This document shows, piece after piece, positions 43,730-54,984 of a DNA stretch of 64,000 bases. The number at the start of each line of letters is the position of its first letter. Positions within the stretch are counted from its first letter, which is position 1. Origin of the DNA: Roridomyces roridus (taxonomy: Eukaryota; Basidiomycota; Agaricomycetes; Agaricales; Mycenaceae); NCBI GenBank assembly GCA_029378245.1, contig JARKIF010000004.1:1736001-1800000 (forward strand), read 5' to 3'. Both the position numbers and the translations under genes were made by a program. The notes under the pieces were generated by a model that saw only the letters and a list, made by a program, of their open reading frames with translations, was not told the origin of the DNA and did no database searches.

Positions 43730-46700
43730 ACACCGGTGGAGGCGTTCGGAGCGTTGTTGAGTGCGAATTCGGCCAAGGGCAGAAGATCAGCCCAGTCGTC
43801 CTGGTGGTACGCACAGTACATCCGGATGTATTGCTCGAGGGTTTGGTTCATGCGCTCGGTTTGACCGTCGGCCTCCGGATGGTGTCCGGAGGTGAAGTGC
43901 ATCGTCATGTTGAGGATTTCACCCAAGGCTCTGAAGAAAGCAGAAACGAATTCAGTGCCGCGATCGGAAGTGACATACGAAGGGACACCGTGTTTCGAGA
44001 AGACGTGGAAGAGGAAAATCCGAGCGAGTTGAGCGGAGGTGATGTGTCGGTCGCAAGGTGCGAGGATGACCTGTTTGGAGGATCGATCCACGATCACACA
44101 AATCGCGTCGTATTCGCCGGAGTATGGCAGGAACTCGATAAAGTCGATAGAGATCGAATGCCATGGTCGGAGGGCGACCGGAAGTGGTCGGAGTAGGCCG
44201 TAAGGCTTATGCCGAGGGGATTTGTTGCGTTTGCAGTGTGTGCAGGAATTGCAGTAGTCGCGGACGAATGTACGCATCTCCGGCCATGAGTACTCATGTC
44301 GGACGAGCGCTAGGGTTCGATTCTGTCCAAAGTGACCAGCGAGAATGTGATCATGTTTATTCTGCAACACACGTACTCGGAGTAAATCAGGCTTGTCGCC
44401 CGAAATCTTCGGGACAAAGATCCGCTTGTTGAGAAGCAGAAGTCCGGTGGGATCTAAAGTCCAACGCGAAGTGCCGGAGGTGTCGGAGGTCGCGGCTTGA
44501 AGGCCGGACACCGCGGCGGGATCGTCAGGATAGTGAGCCCGAATATCGCTATGCAGCGAGTCGGTATCCATGACGGAGGATGCTCGGAGGCAGATCTCCT
44601 CGAGTAGCGTGGCGTTGAGTGATGCCGTGAGCTGATCCGAGGAAAAAATGGGACGGAAGTTCTGAGGATTAATCGAACTGAAGGCCGTATCCCCCTCTTT
44701 CGGATAGACGTCCCAACGACGGGTGAGAGCGTCCGGTTTGCCTCCGAGTTTTCCGGGTCGAAACCGGATAACCATATTGAAATGGTTGAGGAATTTGGAC
44801 CAGCGTATTTGTCGACGAGTAAGGGTTTTAGTCGTAGCGAAGTATTCCAGATTCTTGTGGTCCGTGACGACGTCGACAGGATGGGTAGCGCCCTCTAGGT
44901 ATTGACGCCATTTGGTGAAGCAGTCGAATATAGCCATGAGTTCCTTGTCGTGCGTGTCGTAGTTGAGCTCCGGAGGAGTGAAAGTGCGACTCCGGAACGC
45001 GACGGGGTGGAACTCCCCGTCGTCTCCGAGGATGGAGAGAATGCCCGCAAGAGTGTAGTCGGAGGCGTCGGTTTCGACCATAATTTGTCGGCCCGGAACC
45101 CAGTGATGGAGTACCGGAGAGGTTGTAAACGCCTTTTTGAGGGTGTCGAAAGCGGATTGGCAGGCAGTAGTCCAGTCCCAGCGCTGACCGGAACGTGTCA
45201 GGCGGGTAAGAGGGACGGTGATGCCGGAATAGCCGTAGATAAAACGCCGATAAAAGTTACAGAACCCAAGGAACGACTGAACGTCCTTGACCTTCCGGGG
45301 AGTAGGCCAGTCGGTGATCGCGGAGATCTTCTCCGGAGACATGCGGAAACCGTCCGGCGAAAGAATGTAGCCGAGGTACTCGCAAGTGGTGACGGAGAAC
45401 TCGCACTTCGGAAGCTTGCAGTATAAGCCAGCTTTCCGGAGGCGTCGGAGGACTTCTCGGACGTGGGCGGTGTGGTTTTTCGGATCGTCAGAATAGATGA
45501 GAATATCATCCAAGTAGACGACAACGTACACGTCGAGAAGGTCCGCAAATAGCGTATTGAGGAACCGCTGGAAGGCAGCCGGGGCGTTGGAAAGGCCCTC
45601 CGGCATAACCCGGAAGTTGAAGGAACCATAGCGAGAACGCCAGGCGGTTTTGTACTCGTCTCCGGCAGCGATTCGGAGAAGATGATAAGCATGCCGGAGG
45701 TCCAGTTTGGTGTAGATCCGAGCTCGACCGGGAGCATCGAGAAGGTCGGCGATGAGGGGAAGAGGGTAGCGATCCTTCTTGGTGATGCGGTTTAAACCCC
45801 GGTAATCGACGCAAAGTCGGAGACTCCCATCCTTCTTCTTAACGAAGAGGATAGGGGCGCCGTGAGAGGAATCTGAAGGATAGATGCGATCAACCTTCAG
45901 ATTAAAGTCAATATACTCTCTTAGCGCTTTTAATTCCGTCTCCGAGAGCGAGTAGATGGGTCCGACCGGAGGTTCCGCCCCGTCGATCGTCTCGATTTTG
46001 AGGTCGAATTCGGGACGATGAGGGGGCATGGTGTAGGACTCCGATTCGGAGAACACGTCGGCGAAGTCGTGGTACTCCGCAGGGATACCGGAAAGGTCCG
46101 GAGCTGCGGAGGAGCTGAAGCCGCGGGTCTCCGTAGTCGGATTGGCCTGAGCTTGGATCGAAAACTGGATGTTGGATTTATCGCGTAGCAAGACGCTGAA
46201 TGCTGCAGCGCCGACAAGTGACACGAGCGGGACGGTAGTGAACGGTCGAGGTGTAGATACCTCCGGGAGATCCTGAGCCGGAGCCGTCGGAGACGGAGCC
46301 GGAGTCGGAGAAGGGGCCTTCATAGAAGAAGCAGGTCCAGGCGAAGACGTCGGCGGTGTTGCCGGGACAGGAGTCGGGGTTGCCGAGCTGTCCGACAGAT
46401 CCGTAGTCGGAATGACCGCAACAGGAGCCGGAATAGTATCCGGAGGTGTCGACACACAAGATTCGCTGTAAACAGGGCTGAACTGTAGGGAGACCGAGCG
46501 CCAGTCAATCGACGGATTGTAGCGGCGTAGCCAGTTTAGTCCGAGCACCATGTCGCAAGCGGAATCCAGACGGGTGACGTAGTATTCCATGAAATGGACA
46601 TCGCCGGAGGGGAATCGAGGAAGCAAGGTGATTTGCTGATCGATGATGGATGAGGAGCCGTCGAGATACCGGAGGCGAGCTGGATCAACCGCATACGGAG

Positions 46701-46965
46701 AGAACCCTTCGGATTCGTAAAGTCTAGTCGAAAGGAAGCTATGAGAAGATCCCGAGTCGATAAGAGCACGTAAGCGGGAGTTGAATCCCGCGGCTACTCG
46801 TTGTACAAAATCCGGAAGCAGGGTTACGCCCGCTTCGGGATCGGGGAAACCAGAAAGTACACCAGAACTAGATATAAAGTCCGTAGAAACAAGAGAGAGG
46901 TCAATATCGATATAGAATGCATTAGGAGAAAGAGTGGACGCATTGAGAGTAATCTCCGGTAACAC
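43730..46965 (-). pseudogene. pol: Gypsy-2 pol, protease to integrase core (5' part)
   Basis: The aspartic protease motif DSGSSHSF lies near 46740-46765. RT follows (YTKLDLRHAYHLL near 45700, catalytic YLDDILIYS near 45505), then RNase H (ETDASDYTLAGIL near 45070) and integrase with its HHCC finger (HDHILAGHFGQNR, then CTHCKRN) and DDE residues (SIDFIEFLP, TSDRGTEF, HPEADGQTE). Reverse transcription and integration of the element depend on it. The frame is intact until the KDZ element interrupts it at NNAPNASTGV; the rest is at 29025-29704. The frame opens upstream in the -1 frame of gag. Confidence 0.9.
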
Positions 46966-46977
46966 CCGGGAGTCAAC

Positions 46978-47024
46978 GCAGCTCGGAATGGGTGACGGAG
47001 TGTCCGAGCCGCTGACTATTTTTT
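46978..47024 (-). promoter_or_regulatory. Candidate -1 frameshift signal, gag/pol of Gypsy-2
   Basis: On the minus strand six A (47024-47019) precede the gag stop TAG (47018-47016). A stem then forms between GCGGCTCGGA (47012-47003) and TCCGAGCTGC (46987-46978), ten pairs with one G.U. The pol frame is -1 to gag, as in Gypsy-1. The slip site reads G-AAA-AAA, less ideal than in Gypsy-1. Confidence 0.6.
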
Positions 47025-49007
47025 CGGATCAGCGGTTCTGGCGGGAACGGAGGCAGCTGGAGCGGCCGGAGCAGCCGGAGCCACCGGAACTGGCTCGGTA
47101 GTGCCAGCACGTCCTTGAACGCCACCCGGACGCTTCCGGCAATCGGAAGCCTTGTGACCTGCGCCACCGCAGAACATGCACAGGTTGTTCTTGATGCGGC
47201 GCTCGCGCTCCTCCGGCTTGAGCTTGCCGGAGGCGTCGAGCTTGTTGGCATAGGGTTTGTCGGAGGCGGAGCCGGAAGCTTGACCCGCATTACCGGTTGT
47301 GGGGGGAGCCGGAGGAGTCATCTTGTTCGGAGGGCTGGGATTACCCTGCCGATTCTTCCCTTTGCCGCCCTTCTTCCCTTTCCCGCCGCCAGATGGTTCG
47401 GAGGAACCGGACCTGGGCGAATCGTTCGTCGGAGCCCTCGGAGTCGTGCTCTTGACCTTCGCGGCGGCAGCGGCGGCGGCCAAACGCTCAGCCTCCTTCT
47501 CCGCCTGACGACGGTGAAAGCGCTGATCGAGCTGGGCAGCGAGAGACTTGAGTCCGGCAAGAGTGGTCGGCCGGACAGTCTGAGCGATGGAGTCCTTGAT
47601 GCGGGAAGGGAGACCACGGTAGAACGCGTGGATGAGGGCCGCCTCGTTGAAGCCGGTCATGACCGAAAGGTTGTCGAATTCGAGCTGGTAAACAGCGAGT
47701 CGATCATTCGGCCGCATCGACAAACTCTCCAGTCCGATCCGAGCGTCTCCGAAAGGATCGTGCGGACCGAAGTTGTTGGCCAGCTCCTGGACAAAAAGGT
47801 CCCAGTCTCCGTCCCAAGCGGGGATCGGAGTTCCGGCGGTAGCGTAGATGTTCGGAGAGAACCATTGCTGAGCCGTACCGCGCAAGTAGGACCGGACATA
47901 GAAGATCTTCTCGTCGGAAGACGGGAAGTCCTGTGGACGTTCAGCGATGTGCAAATAAATCTGCGACATGAACGTAGCAAATTTCGAGGGATCGGAGCTG
48001 TCGAAAGTGTCCGGAGCCTTGGAAGCAGTGCGAGTAGACCGAGGAGGAGCCGCTGAATTCTGGGCCAGGAGAGTCATCGCCTGAGCAACTTGCTGCATGG
48101 CGACGTCGAGTTGGGGGTTGACCGGAGGGATGTATGCAACACCCGGAGGTCCCAGAGGACCTTGTGCACCTTGGGGACCCTGAGGACCGCGAGGTCCAAG
48201 CGGAGGGACCGGAGGATTCCAGCCCCCACCGCCTCCTCCACCACCTCCACCACCGCCACCACCGCCACCTCCGCCACCTCCGCCTCCGCCTCCGGGTCCC
48301 GGAGTTCCCGGAGGGGGTGGAGTATTCCCGTGATGGGAACCGGACGGAGCTGGAGAATTACTGTGGTTGCTGGGGTTGCCCGGTGGACCAAAGAGACCAG
48401 GGGAACCAGCAGACGGAGGACGATTTGTCGGAGGACGAGTAGGAGGACGGGTTGTAGGAGGACGCGTAGTCGGAGGACAAGTGGCCATGGCATGAGACCT
48501 GACCGAGACCGGTGAACGAACCGGAACCGGTGGCTCGTTAGCGTACTCCAATTCATTGACCGCAGACTCAGCTACTTCCGCGATGGGAGTGACGTTTCCC
48601 AAAGGTTGGCGGTATTCTCCGTGAGCCCGGAAGGGAGTCGGAGAGTAGATTTCGTGAGTCGAGCGCTGGTCGTAGTCGGTCATGCCCGGAACCGGAGGAA
48701 AATTCGGGTCGGGGTAATTTGAGGACGCATGGGATTGTCCCGAATGGCGACGAAGAGCAGCACCCTGTTGGTTCGGAGGGAGCGAAGGCCGAGTCCAAGG
48801 CATCGGATTGTTGGGCCGAGGACGGAAAACATCCTCCTCGAAGTGAGGTTGAGACCGAGTGGGAATGTCGTGAGGAGAGATAATCCCCGAAGCGTTTTCC
48901 AAAGTGACGGATTGACCGGGTGCCTGGAGAGGAACCATCGTGGACCATAAGCGAGATCGTCGACGGTCCTGCACCTGAGGCGTGGTTATGAGATTGTGAT
49001 ACGACAT
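47016..49007 (-). CDS. gag: Gag of Gypsy-2 (intact)
   Basis: 663 codons on the minus strand, start MSYHNLITTPQVQDRRRSRL. It has a Pro-rich N-terminal third with a long Gly run, then the capsid-like region (DTFDSSDPSKFATFMSQIYL, FVQELANNFGPHDPFGDARI, HAFYRGLPSRIKDSIAQTVR) and a CCHC knuckle CMFCGGAGHKASDC near the end. Gag builds the particle and binds element RNA. It ends DPKK at a run of six A before TAG, the presumed frameshift point into pol. Confidence 0.9.
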   Translation of the reverse strand: MSYHNLITTPQVQDRRRSRLWSTMVPLQAPGQSVTLENASGIISPHDIPTRSQPHFEEDVFRPRPNNPMPWTRPSLPPNQQGAALRRHSGQSHASSNYPDPNFPPVPGMTDYDQRSTHEIYSPTPFRAHGEYRQPLGNVTPIAEVAESAVNELEYANEPPVPVRSPVSVRSHAMATCPPTTRPPTTRPPTRPPTNRPPSAGSPGLFGPPGNPSNHSNSPAPSGSHHGNTPPPPGTPGPGGGGGGGGGGGGGGGGGGGGGGGGWNPPVPPLGPRGPQGPQGAQGPLGPPGVAYIPPVNPQLDVAMQQVAQAMTLLAQNSAAPPRSTRTASKAPDTFDSSDPSKFATFMSQIYLHIAERPQDFPSSDEKIFYVRSYLRGTAQQWFSPNIYATAGTPIPAWDGDWDLFVQELANNFGPHDPFGDARIGLESLSMRPNDRLAVYQLEFDNLSVMTGFNEAALIHAFYRGLPSRIKDSIAQTVRPTTLAGLKSLAAQLDQRFHRRQAEKEAERLAAAAAAAKVKSTTPRAPTNDSPRSGSSEPSGGGKGKKGGKGKNRQGNPSPPNKMTPPAPPTTGNAGQASGSASDKPYANKLDASGKLKPEERERRIKNNLCMFCGGAGHKASDCRKRPGGVQGRAGTTEPVPVAPAAPAAPAASVPARTADPKK

Positions 49008-49035
49008 GAAGTCAAGCGGGATGAGTAGTTAATAC

Positions 49036-49557
49036 TGTAATATCCGTGCCGGAGGGTAAGGACAAAGGGGCCGGAACCTGAGGTCGGAGGTCGGAGGTCG
49101 GAGGTCGGAGGTCGGAGGGACGTAGACCGAGGGTGATCCGGATGAGGTGAACGCTACTCGGAGGGAGAGCGCACCAGCCACTTGACTTCCGAGAGAGGAG
49201 TACTCGGAGACTAGATTGGCACAGAGGAATTGCGGAGGCAACACACGTTAATTAACTACTGACGTACATCACAATCGTATGTCCTATTTATACTAAGTAA
49301 GTATGACACGATCAAATGGAGTCAGAAGCGCGAAAGACAATAAGCTCTATGTTAAACAATAAGAAAGAAGATGATAAAGATAATCACAATAAGGGAAACG
49401 CTCAGAACGACTTCATTGCGTGAAAACCCTATCGGATTGTGCAATACGACGAATCGGATGCATCATTGGTCGGAGCATCCGGAACAGTCGGAGATGTTCC
49501 GGACCGGAGGTGGTCGGAGGATGTCGGAAGGACGGGGTTGGTGACATGGATATAACA
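49036..49557 (-). repeat. 5' LTR of Gypsy-2 (522 bp)
   Basis: Same length and nearly the same sequence as 26690-27211, including the GGTCGGA tandem run and the TCCGGAACA/TGTTCCGGA inverted repeat (49478-49486 and 49495-49503). The start codon of gag is 29 bp away. Confidence 0.95.
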
Positions 49558-49562
49558 CCTTT

Positions 49563-52500
49563 ACATTTTACTTTTTCTATCTCTACTGCGCGCGGACTAT
49601 GTATCTCTGGACGAGCGTGAACTAGGCGTAACCCTAGGCTCGTCCGATGTATCGAGGCAACTTGCCGAGGGATTCAACTCCCATATTAATGCGCTCATGG
49701 ACTCCGGTTCATCGCATTGTTTCGTCTCAGACAGGTTCTGTGACAAAAAGGGTTATCTCCCTTATTCTGTACCTCCGGTCAAGGTGCGGTATTTGGATGG
49801 CTCGTCCTCGATCATTAACCGTCAGATCCGGCTGCTCATCCGGTTTCCTTCCGGCGACGTCCATTTAATGGAATTCTATGTCACCCGTCTTGATCCTCCC
49901 TGCGACATGGTCCTCGGATACAACTGGCTTCACCGCTACAATCTGTTGATTGACTGGAAGAATGCTAGTATCGCTTTCCGGACCACATCCAATGGGAATC
50001 TTGTGTCGACACCAACTCCGGTCGAGTCTCTCTCCTCCGGTTCTGGGACCCCAACTCCGGTCCCGACTCCGACATCGTCGCCATCGACCACAGCTCCTTC
50101 AGAGCAACATTCCGAGGCCACCGAGCCTCGTCCATTCATTACTCCACCAAAAATCTCTCTGGTCTCTGCTGCAGCTTACCGTTCTATCCTCAAGGACAAG
50201 GACGTCCAGCAGTTTACGATGCAGGCCCAACCAAAGGAAGAAGTTACTGCCAAGTCCGGTTCCCTAGAGGATCCGGACCTGTCTAAAATTCCTTCGGAGT
50301 ACCATGACTTCGCTGACGTATTTTCAGAGCAGGAAGCGTACAACCTTCCTCCTCACCGCGAGAACGATCTCAAGATCGAAACCATCGACGGCGAAGTCCC
50401 TCCGGTCGGGCACGTCTACTCCCTTTCGCAATCCGAGCTCGCTGCACTCCGCGAGTTCATCGACAAGAATATTCGCTCCGGATTTATTTACCCGTCCCGG
50501 TCGAATCATGGAGCTCCTATCCTTTTCGCCAAGAAGAAGGATGGTTCGCTCCGACTCTGTGTCGATTACAGAGGTCTCAACCGCATCACGAAGAAGGATC
50601 GTTATCCTCTTCCATTGATTGCTGACCTCTTGGATGCTCCGGGAAAGGCGCGTAGCTATACCAAACTTGATCTTCGGCACGCTTACCATCTTCTCCGAGT
50701 TGCTGAGGACGATGAGTCCAAAACTGCATTTCGGACTCGCTACGGCTCTTTCAACTTCAGAGTCGTACCGGAGGGTTTATCTAACGCTCCGGCGGCTTTT
50801 CAGCGCTTCCTGAATAGCCTGTTCGCGGACTTGCTTGACGTTTACGTCGTTGTCTATTTGGATGACATTCTGGTTTACTCCGGAGACGAAACTCAGCACA
50901 CAGCGCACGTACGGGAAGTACTCCGGCGCCTCCGGGCCTCCGGTTTGTACTGCAAACTCCCCAAATGCGAGTTCGGTGTAACAACGTGCGAGTACCTCGG
51001 CTATATTCTCTCTCCGGATGGATTCCGGATGGCCGAGGAGAAGATTGCGGCGATAATGGAATGGCCGGTCCCACGCAAAGTCAAGGACGTTCAGTCTTTT
51101 CTTGGCTTTTGCAACTTCTACCGTAGATTCATCTGGAATTACTCCGGTATCACGGTCGCCCTGACACGCCTCACGCGTAAGGGCTTGAAGTGGGACTGGA
51201 CCTCCACCTGCCAAGACGCGTTTGAGACGCTCAAGAGGGCTTTCACCGAAGCTCCGGTTCTCCATCACTGGGTTCCCGGCCGTCAACTTACGGTCGAAAC
51301 GGACGCTTCAGACTACGCTATCGCCTCCATCCTATCAATTCAAGGAGACGACGGCGACATCCATCCCCTCGCATTCCGGAGCCGGACTCTGCAGAACGCG
51401 GAGCTCAACTACGACACCCACGACAAGGAACTCCTCGCCATCTTCGACGCTTTCGAGCATTGGCGCCAATACCTTGAAGGAGCTCCTCTTACAGTGGATG
51501 TTGTCACCGACCACAAGAACCTGGAGTATTTTGCTACCACAAAGACGCTTACCCGTCGACAGGTTCGCTGGTCAGAGAAACTCTCCGCGTTTAATATGCT
51601 CATCCGGTTCCGTCCTGGACGGCTTGGGGGAAAACCTGACGCGTTAACTAGACGATGGGACATCTATGCTAAAGAGGGGGATAGGGATTATGTTCAGGCC
51701 AATCCGCAAAATTTTCGGCCAATTTTCACCTCCGAACACCTCTCCGCGTCACTCCGGGCGACATTTCTTGAAGAAATCGTACTCCGGTCATCGGTCGTTT
51801 TGGACGTCGAAAAGCTCTACTCTGACATCCGGACTCATCTCTCCGAGGATCCTCACGCCCTTGCGGGTCTGGAACTCGCTAAAACCGGCACCAACCCTCG
51901 CTGGACGACAGACGAGGCTGGCTTACTCCGCTTAGACGGACGAATCTATGTTCCCTCATGCTCCGGTTCTTCACCGGAGCTCCGTGTACGTGTTTGCCAG
52001 TTTAAGCATGATCATATTCTTGCTGGTCACTTCGGACAGAACAGGATGCTGGCTCTGATCCGGAAGGAATTCACTTGGCCAAATTGTCGCGACTTCGTCA
52101 AAGACTATGTCAAGTCCTGCGTCACGTGTGCAAGGAACAAGAAGCCCAGGCACCGTCCTTACGGTCTCCTGAAACCCCTCCCAGTGCCTCTTCGTCCTTG
52201 GCATTCGATATCCATGGACTTCATCGAGCAACTTCCGGCCTCCGGCGAGTACGATTGTATTCTTGTGATCGTTGATCGTGCTTCGAAGCAGGTTATCCTC
52301 ATTCCCTGCGACGTTCACATCGACTCTCCGAAACTCGCCCGGATGTTCCTCATTCACGTTTTCTCCAAACACGGAGTTCCGGCACACGTCACTTGTGACC
52401 GGGGTTCCGAATTCATATCTTCCTTCTTTCGTTCTTTGGGCGAACTCCTCGACATGAAGATCCATTATACTTCGGGTTACCATCCGGAAGCTGATGGTCA

Positions 52501-53287
52501 AACGGAACGGATGAACCAGACGGTCGAGCAGTACATCCGCATTTACTGCTCTTACCAACAGGATGATTGGGATACACTCCTTCCTCTTGCTGAATTCTCG
52601 TTGAACAACGCTCCTAACGCCTCCACAGGCATTACCCCGTTCTTCGCGAATAAAGGCTACGATCCCCTCCTGTCCGTCCATCCAGAACTCAACGTCGCCA
52701 ACACATACGCTCGCGACTTCGTGGTCAATCTCAACGAACTCCACGAGTTCCTCCGGGACCAAATCCGGTCTGCACAAAGTACTTACAAGGAAACGGCGGA
52801 CCGGAAACGCATTCAACATCCGGACATCAAAGTCGGCGATGAGGTGTTCATTTCCACCAAGTACATCAAGACCAAGCGTCCAACTCCGAAGTTCTCGGAG
52901 ACGCACATCAGTCCGTACAAGGTTATTGGAAAACCTAGCGCTGCCTCGTTCCAGGTGCGACTTCCAAAAAATCTGTCCCAAGTTCACCCAGTTTTCCATG
53001 TTTCTCAACTCGAACCCCACTTCCGGAATCCCTTCCCCGGTCGAGAAATCCCTCCACCACCTCCGGTAGAGGTCGACGGCGAAGAGCATTTCGAGGTCAA
53101 ACAAATCGTTGACTCCAAGCTCGACCGGAGGTACCGGATTAAACTCCGGTACTTGGTCGAATGGATGGGCTACGAGAACACGGATGAACAATTCACATGG
53201 GTTGGAGCAGACGACATACAGGCAGGTGAGGCGTTGGAAGACTTCCATCGTCGATATCCCGACAAGCCTGGCCCATTACAAACCTAA
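49563..53287 (+). CDS. pol: Gypsy-1 pol: protease, RT, RNase H, integrase, chromodomain
   Basis: The frame is open from the Gypsy-2 junction to the TAA at 53287. Order: aspartic protease (MDSGSSHCF at 49697), RT (YTKLDLRHAYHLL near 50660, YLDDILVYS near 50855), RNase H (ETDASDYAIASIL near 51297, DHKNLEYF), integrase finger (HDHILAGHFGQNR, CVTCARNKKP), integrase DDE (SMDFIEQLP near 52213, TCDRGSEF near 52393, HPEADGQTE near 52480), and a chromodomain (LRYLVEWMGYENTDEQFTWV near 53140). I see no stop or frameshift in it, but its first codons are cut off by Gypsy-2 and its partner gag is broken, so the copy cannot act alone. Confidence 0.9.
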
Positions 53288-53429
53288 TTGTCAAACCCCG
53301 GCCGAGCCTTTCCAACTTCAGGTTCAATACCTCGGCCGGGTAAACGTTCGTTCATCAAAATCTATTTACATTTTGCTTCTACTTATACAAACGTTCGTTT
53401 TTTCACGAATCCGGCGACTATCTACAATG

Positions 53430-54428
53430 TCAATCCTCCGCCAATTCGTCGTCACCGTTCTTCGCCGTATCCGGACTCGACGCGATCTCGGGCTCGGTCT
53501 CCACCGGTGGAATCATTTCCTCCTCCGACTTCTCGTCGTCATCCCCCGGCAAGAACAAGGGCTCCTTAGCCCCCTCCGGTCCCTTCACCTCATACTCCTC
53601 CGGATCGACGTTCATGTCGACCATACCCTCAACATCCCCATCCTCCAACTCCATTCCGGACCCCTCAGGCTCCTCCGCCTCGGCGTCCATCTGGATCCCA
53701 GTCCACTCCTCTTCGTCTTCATCTCCAACCGACTCCTCTCCTCCCTGCCTCGCCTTCCACGCCTCCAGCTCTTCCTCAAAGACGTGTTGGCGTCGATCCT
53801 GCTCCGCCTGCCTCCGAGCCTCTCTGGCATCCGCATCCTCGGCCTCCTCGTACATCGAATTCCCATGGTCGTTGTCCCAATCGTCTGAGACACGATCCGG
53901 AGTTACGGGGCGAGGGTCGACGGGAGGCGCGGGAACGACGTCCTTCGGCTCATCGCTGAAATCCATCAAGTCGTTGTCATCCTCAACGACTCGACGAGCA
54001 AGGCGAGGCCTCTTGACAGGCACGGGGGGAGGCGAGACCGAGATGGAAGACGATTGAGCACGCCCACGTTTGGGCGTGACGGAGACAAGAGTGGAGGGGA
54101 CGAAGGGAGAGGTGCGGGGTTTTCGGATGGTGACGTTTTGCTTTTTCCCACGCTTGGGAGGTGGTGGTGGTGGTCCATCCGTCCTTCTGCACGCGATCCG
54201 CTTCTGCCGGCACAAATCGCAGGCGCGAGCCTTGACTCCGCCGGAGTTGACGCAGGTCGCTCCGAGACGCCGACAGTTGTCACAAGCTGAAAAGAGAAGA
54301 TGAGTAAAATTAAAAACGAAGGAAAATCACTCACCTTCGTTTTCCTCGTCGTCTCCAGCGACGGAATCCACTACCTCCGGCGTCTTCGCGCGAGCCTTCC
54401 CCTTATCCTTCCTCGGCTTCTTCCTCCG
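53430..54428 (-). CDS. Zn(II)2Cys6-type protein encoded antisense within Gypsy-1 (N-terminus missing or in LTR)
   Basis: Two exons on the minus strand: an upstream part ending at 54335 (KKPRKDKGKARAKTPEVV, then acidic DDEENE) and 54286-53430, joined by a 48-nt GT-AG intron. Exon 2 starts C-D-N-C-RRLGAT-C, ten residues, then C-D-L-C-RQKRIA-C, the Gal4-type zinc-cluster spacing. A basic segment, then an acidic tail (DDNDLMDFSDEPKD, EELEAWKARQGGEE) follows. The intron sits at the same place relative to the cluster as in the Gypsy-2 gene. No ATG lies between the LTR and the first exon; the frame runs into the LTR, so either the start is in the LTR or the N-terminus was deleted. Confidence 0.65.
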
Positions 54429-54979
54429 TGTTATATCCCGTTCCAACACCAACTCCGGTATTCGACTCCGGTACTCAACTCCGGTACTCAACTCCGGTAC
54501 TCAACTCCGGTCAGACGTCGGGATGCCTCCCGACGTCGTAGCGCATCACGCGCTCCTCGGTTATAACCGGGTATTCGGGTTTTCACGTGATGAAGGTATC
54601 TGAGCGTTTCCCAACCGGAGTTGGTATTCATCAGGAACATCCACTTGATCTTCCCGTGCGGACTTAATCAGCTTATATCCACTTTGCCGTACAAGTCCGT
54701 TTCCACTACTGATCTTGGTAATGACATACATCTCTACTTACTTAGTATATAAGACTTTCCTTATCTGTATTCAACCTTAGTTGATAATTGACGTTCTTGA
54801 CTACTCGTCTTGGCTGGTTCCTACTCCTTCCCTTCCTATCAACATAGCAAGGCGTCTTTGACACCCTACTCCTCTGTGGTGCTCTTAGATCGTTCCTCCG
54901 GTCGACTCCTTCCAACTCCGGTCACTACCGGAGTTCCGGCATCTACTCCGGACTTGTCTTTTGGAATCGGATCGTAACA
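54429..54979 (+). repeat. 3' LTR of Gypsy-1 (551 bp)
   Basis: Mate of 23710-24243, with one more AACTCCGGTACTC unit. The part after the TATATAAG box (near 54745) is identical by eye to the 5' LTR; the part before it differs at roughly two dozen sites. The CGG-N6-CCG palindrome is at 54919-54930. Confidence 0.95.
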
Positions 54980-54984
54980 AACCT

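Larger units (their letters stand above)
26690..49557 (-). mobile_element. Gypsy-2: Ty3/Gypsy chromodomain element nested in Gypsy-1
   Basis: LTRs of 522 bp (26690-27211 and 49036-49557, TGTAATATCC...ATATAACA) with two differences seen by eye; flanked by CCTTT on both sides (26685-26689 and 49558-49562). It is in opposite orientation to Gypsy-1. Without the KDZ insertion it is about 8.8 kb. Gag is intact, pol is interrupted only by the KDZ element, and an antisense Zn(II)2Cys6 gene lies between pol and the 3' LTR. The similar LTRs mean recent insertion. Confidence 0.95.
23710..54979 (+). mobile_element. Gypsy-1: Ty3/Gypsy chromodomain LTR retrotransposon, outer level of the nest
   Basis: LTRs at 23710-24243 and 54429-54979 (TGTTA...TAACA) are flanked by the 5-bp duplication AACCT (23705-23709 and 54980-54984). 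Without the inserted Gypsy-2 it is about 8.4 kb. The order gag, protease, RT, RNase H, integrase, chromodomain is Ty3/Gypsy. Gag is broken by frameshifts; pol was a single frame before Gypsy-2 split it. An antisense Zn(II)2Cys6-type gene lies between pol and the 3' LTR. Confidence 0.95.

Noticed and set aside
47115..48056. 313-codon plus-strand frame
   Set aside because: Antisense shadow of Gypsy-2 gag.
51971..53248. Long open frame (425 codons) on the minus strand
   Set aside because: It lies exactly antisense to conserved Gypsy-1 integrase and chromodomain codons and has no domain of its own; a shadow frame.
23710..54979. Single giant retrotransposon of 31 kb
   Set aside because: Internal LTR pair and separate target duplications show nested insertions.
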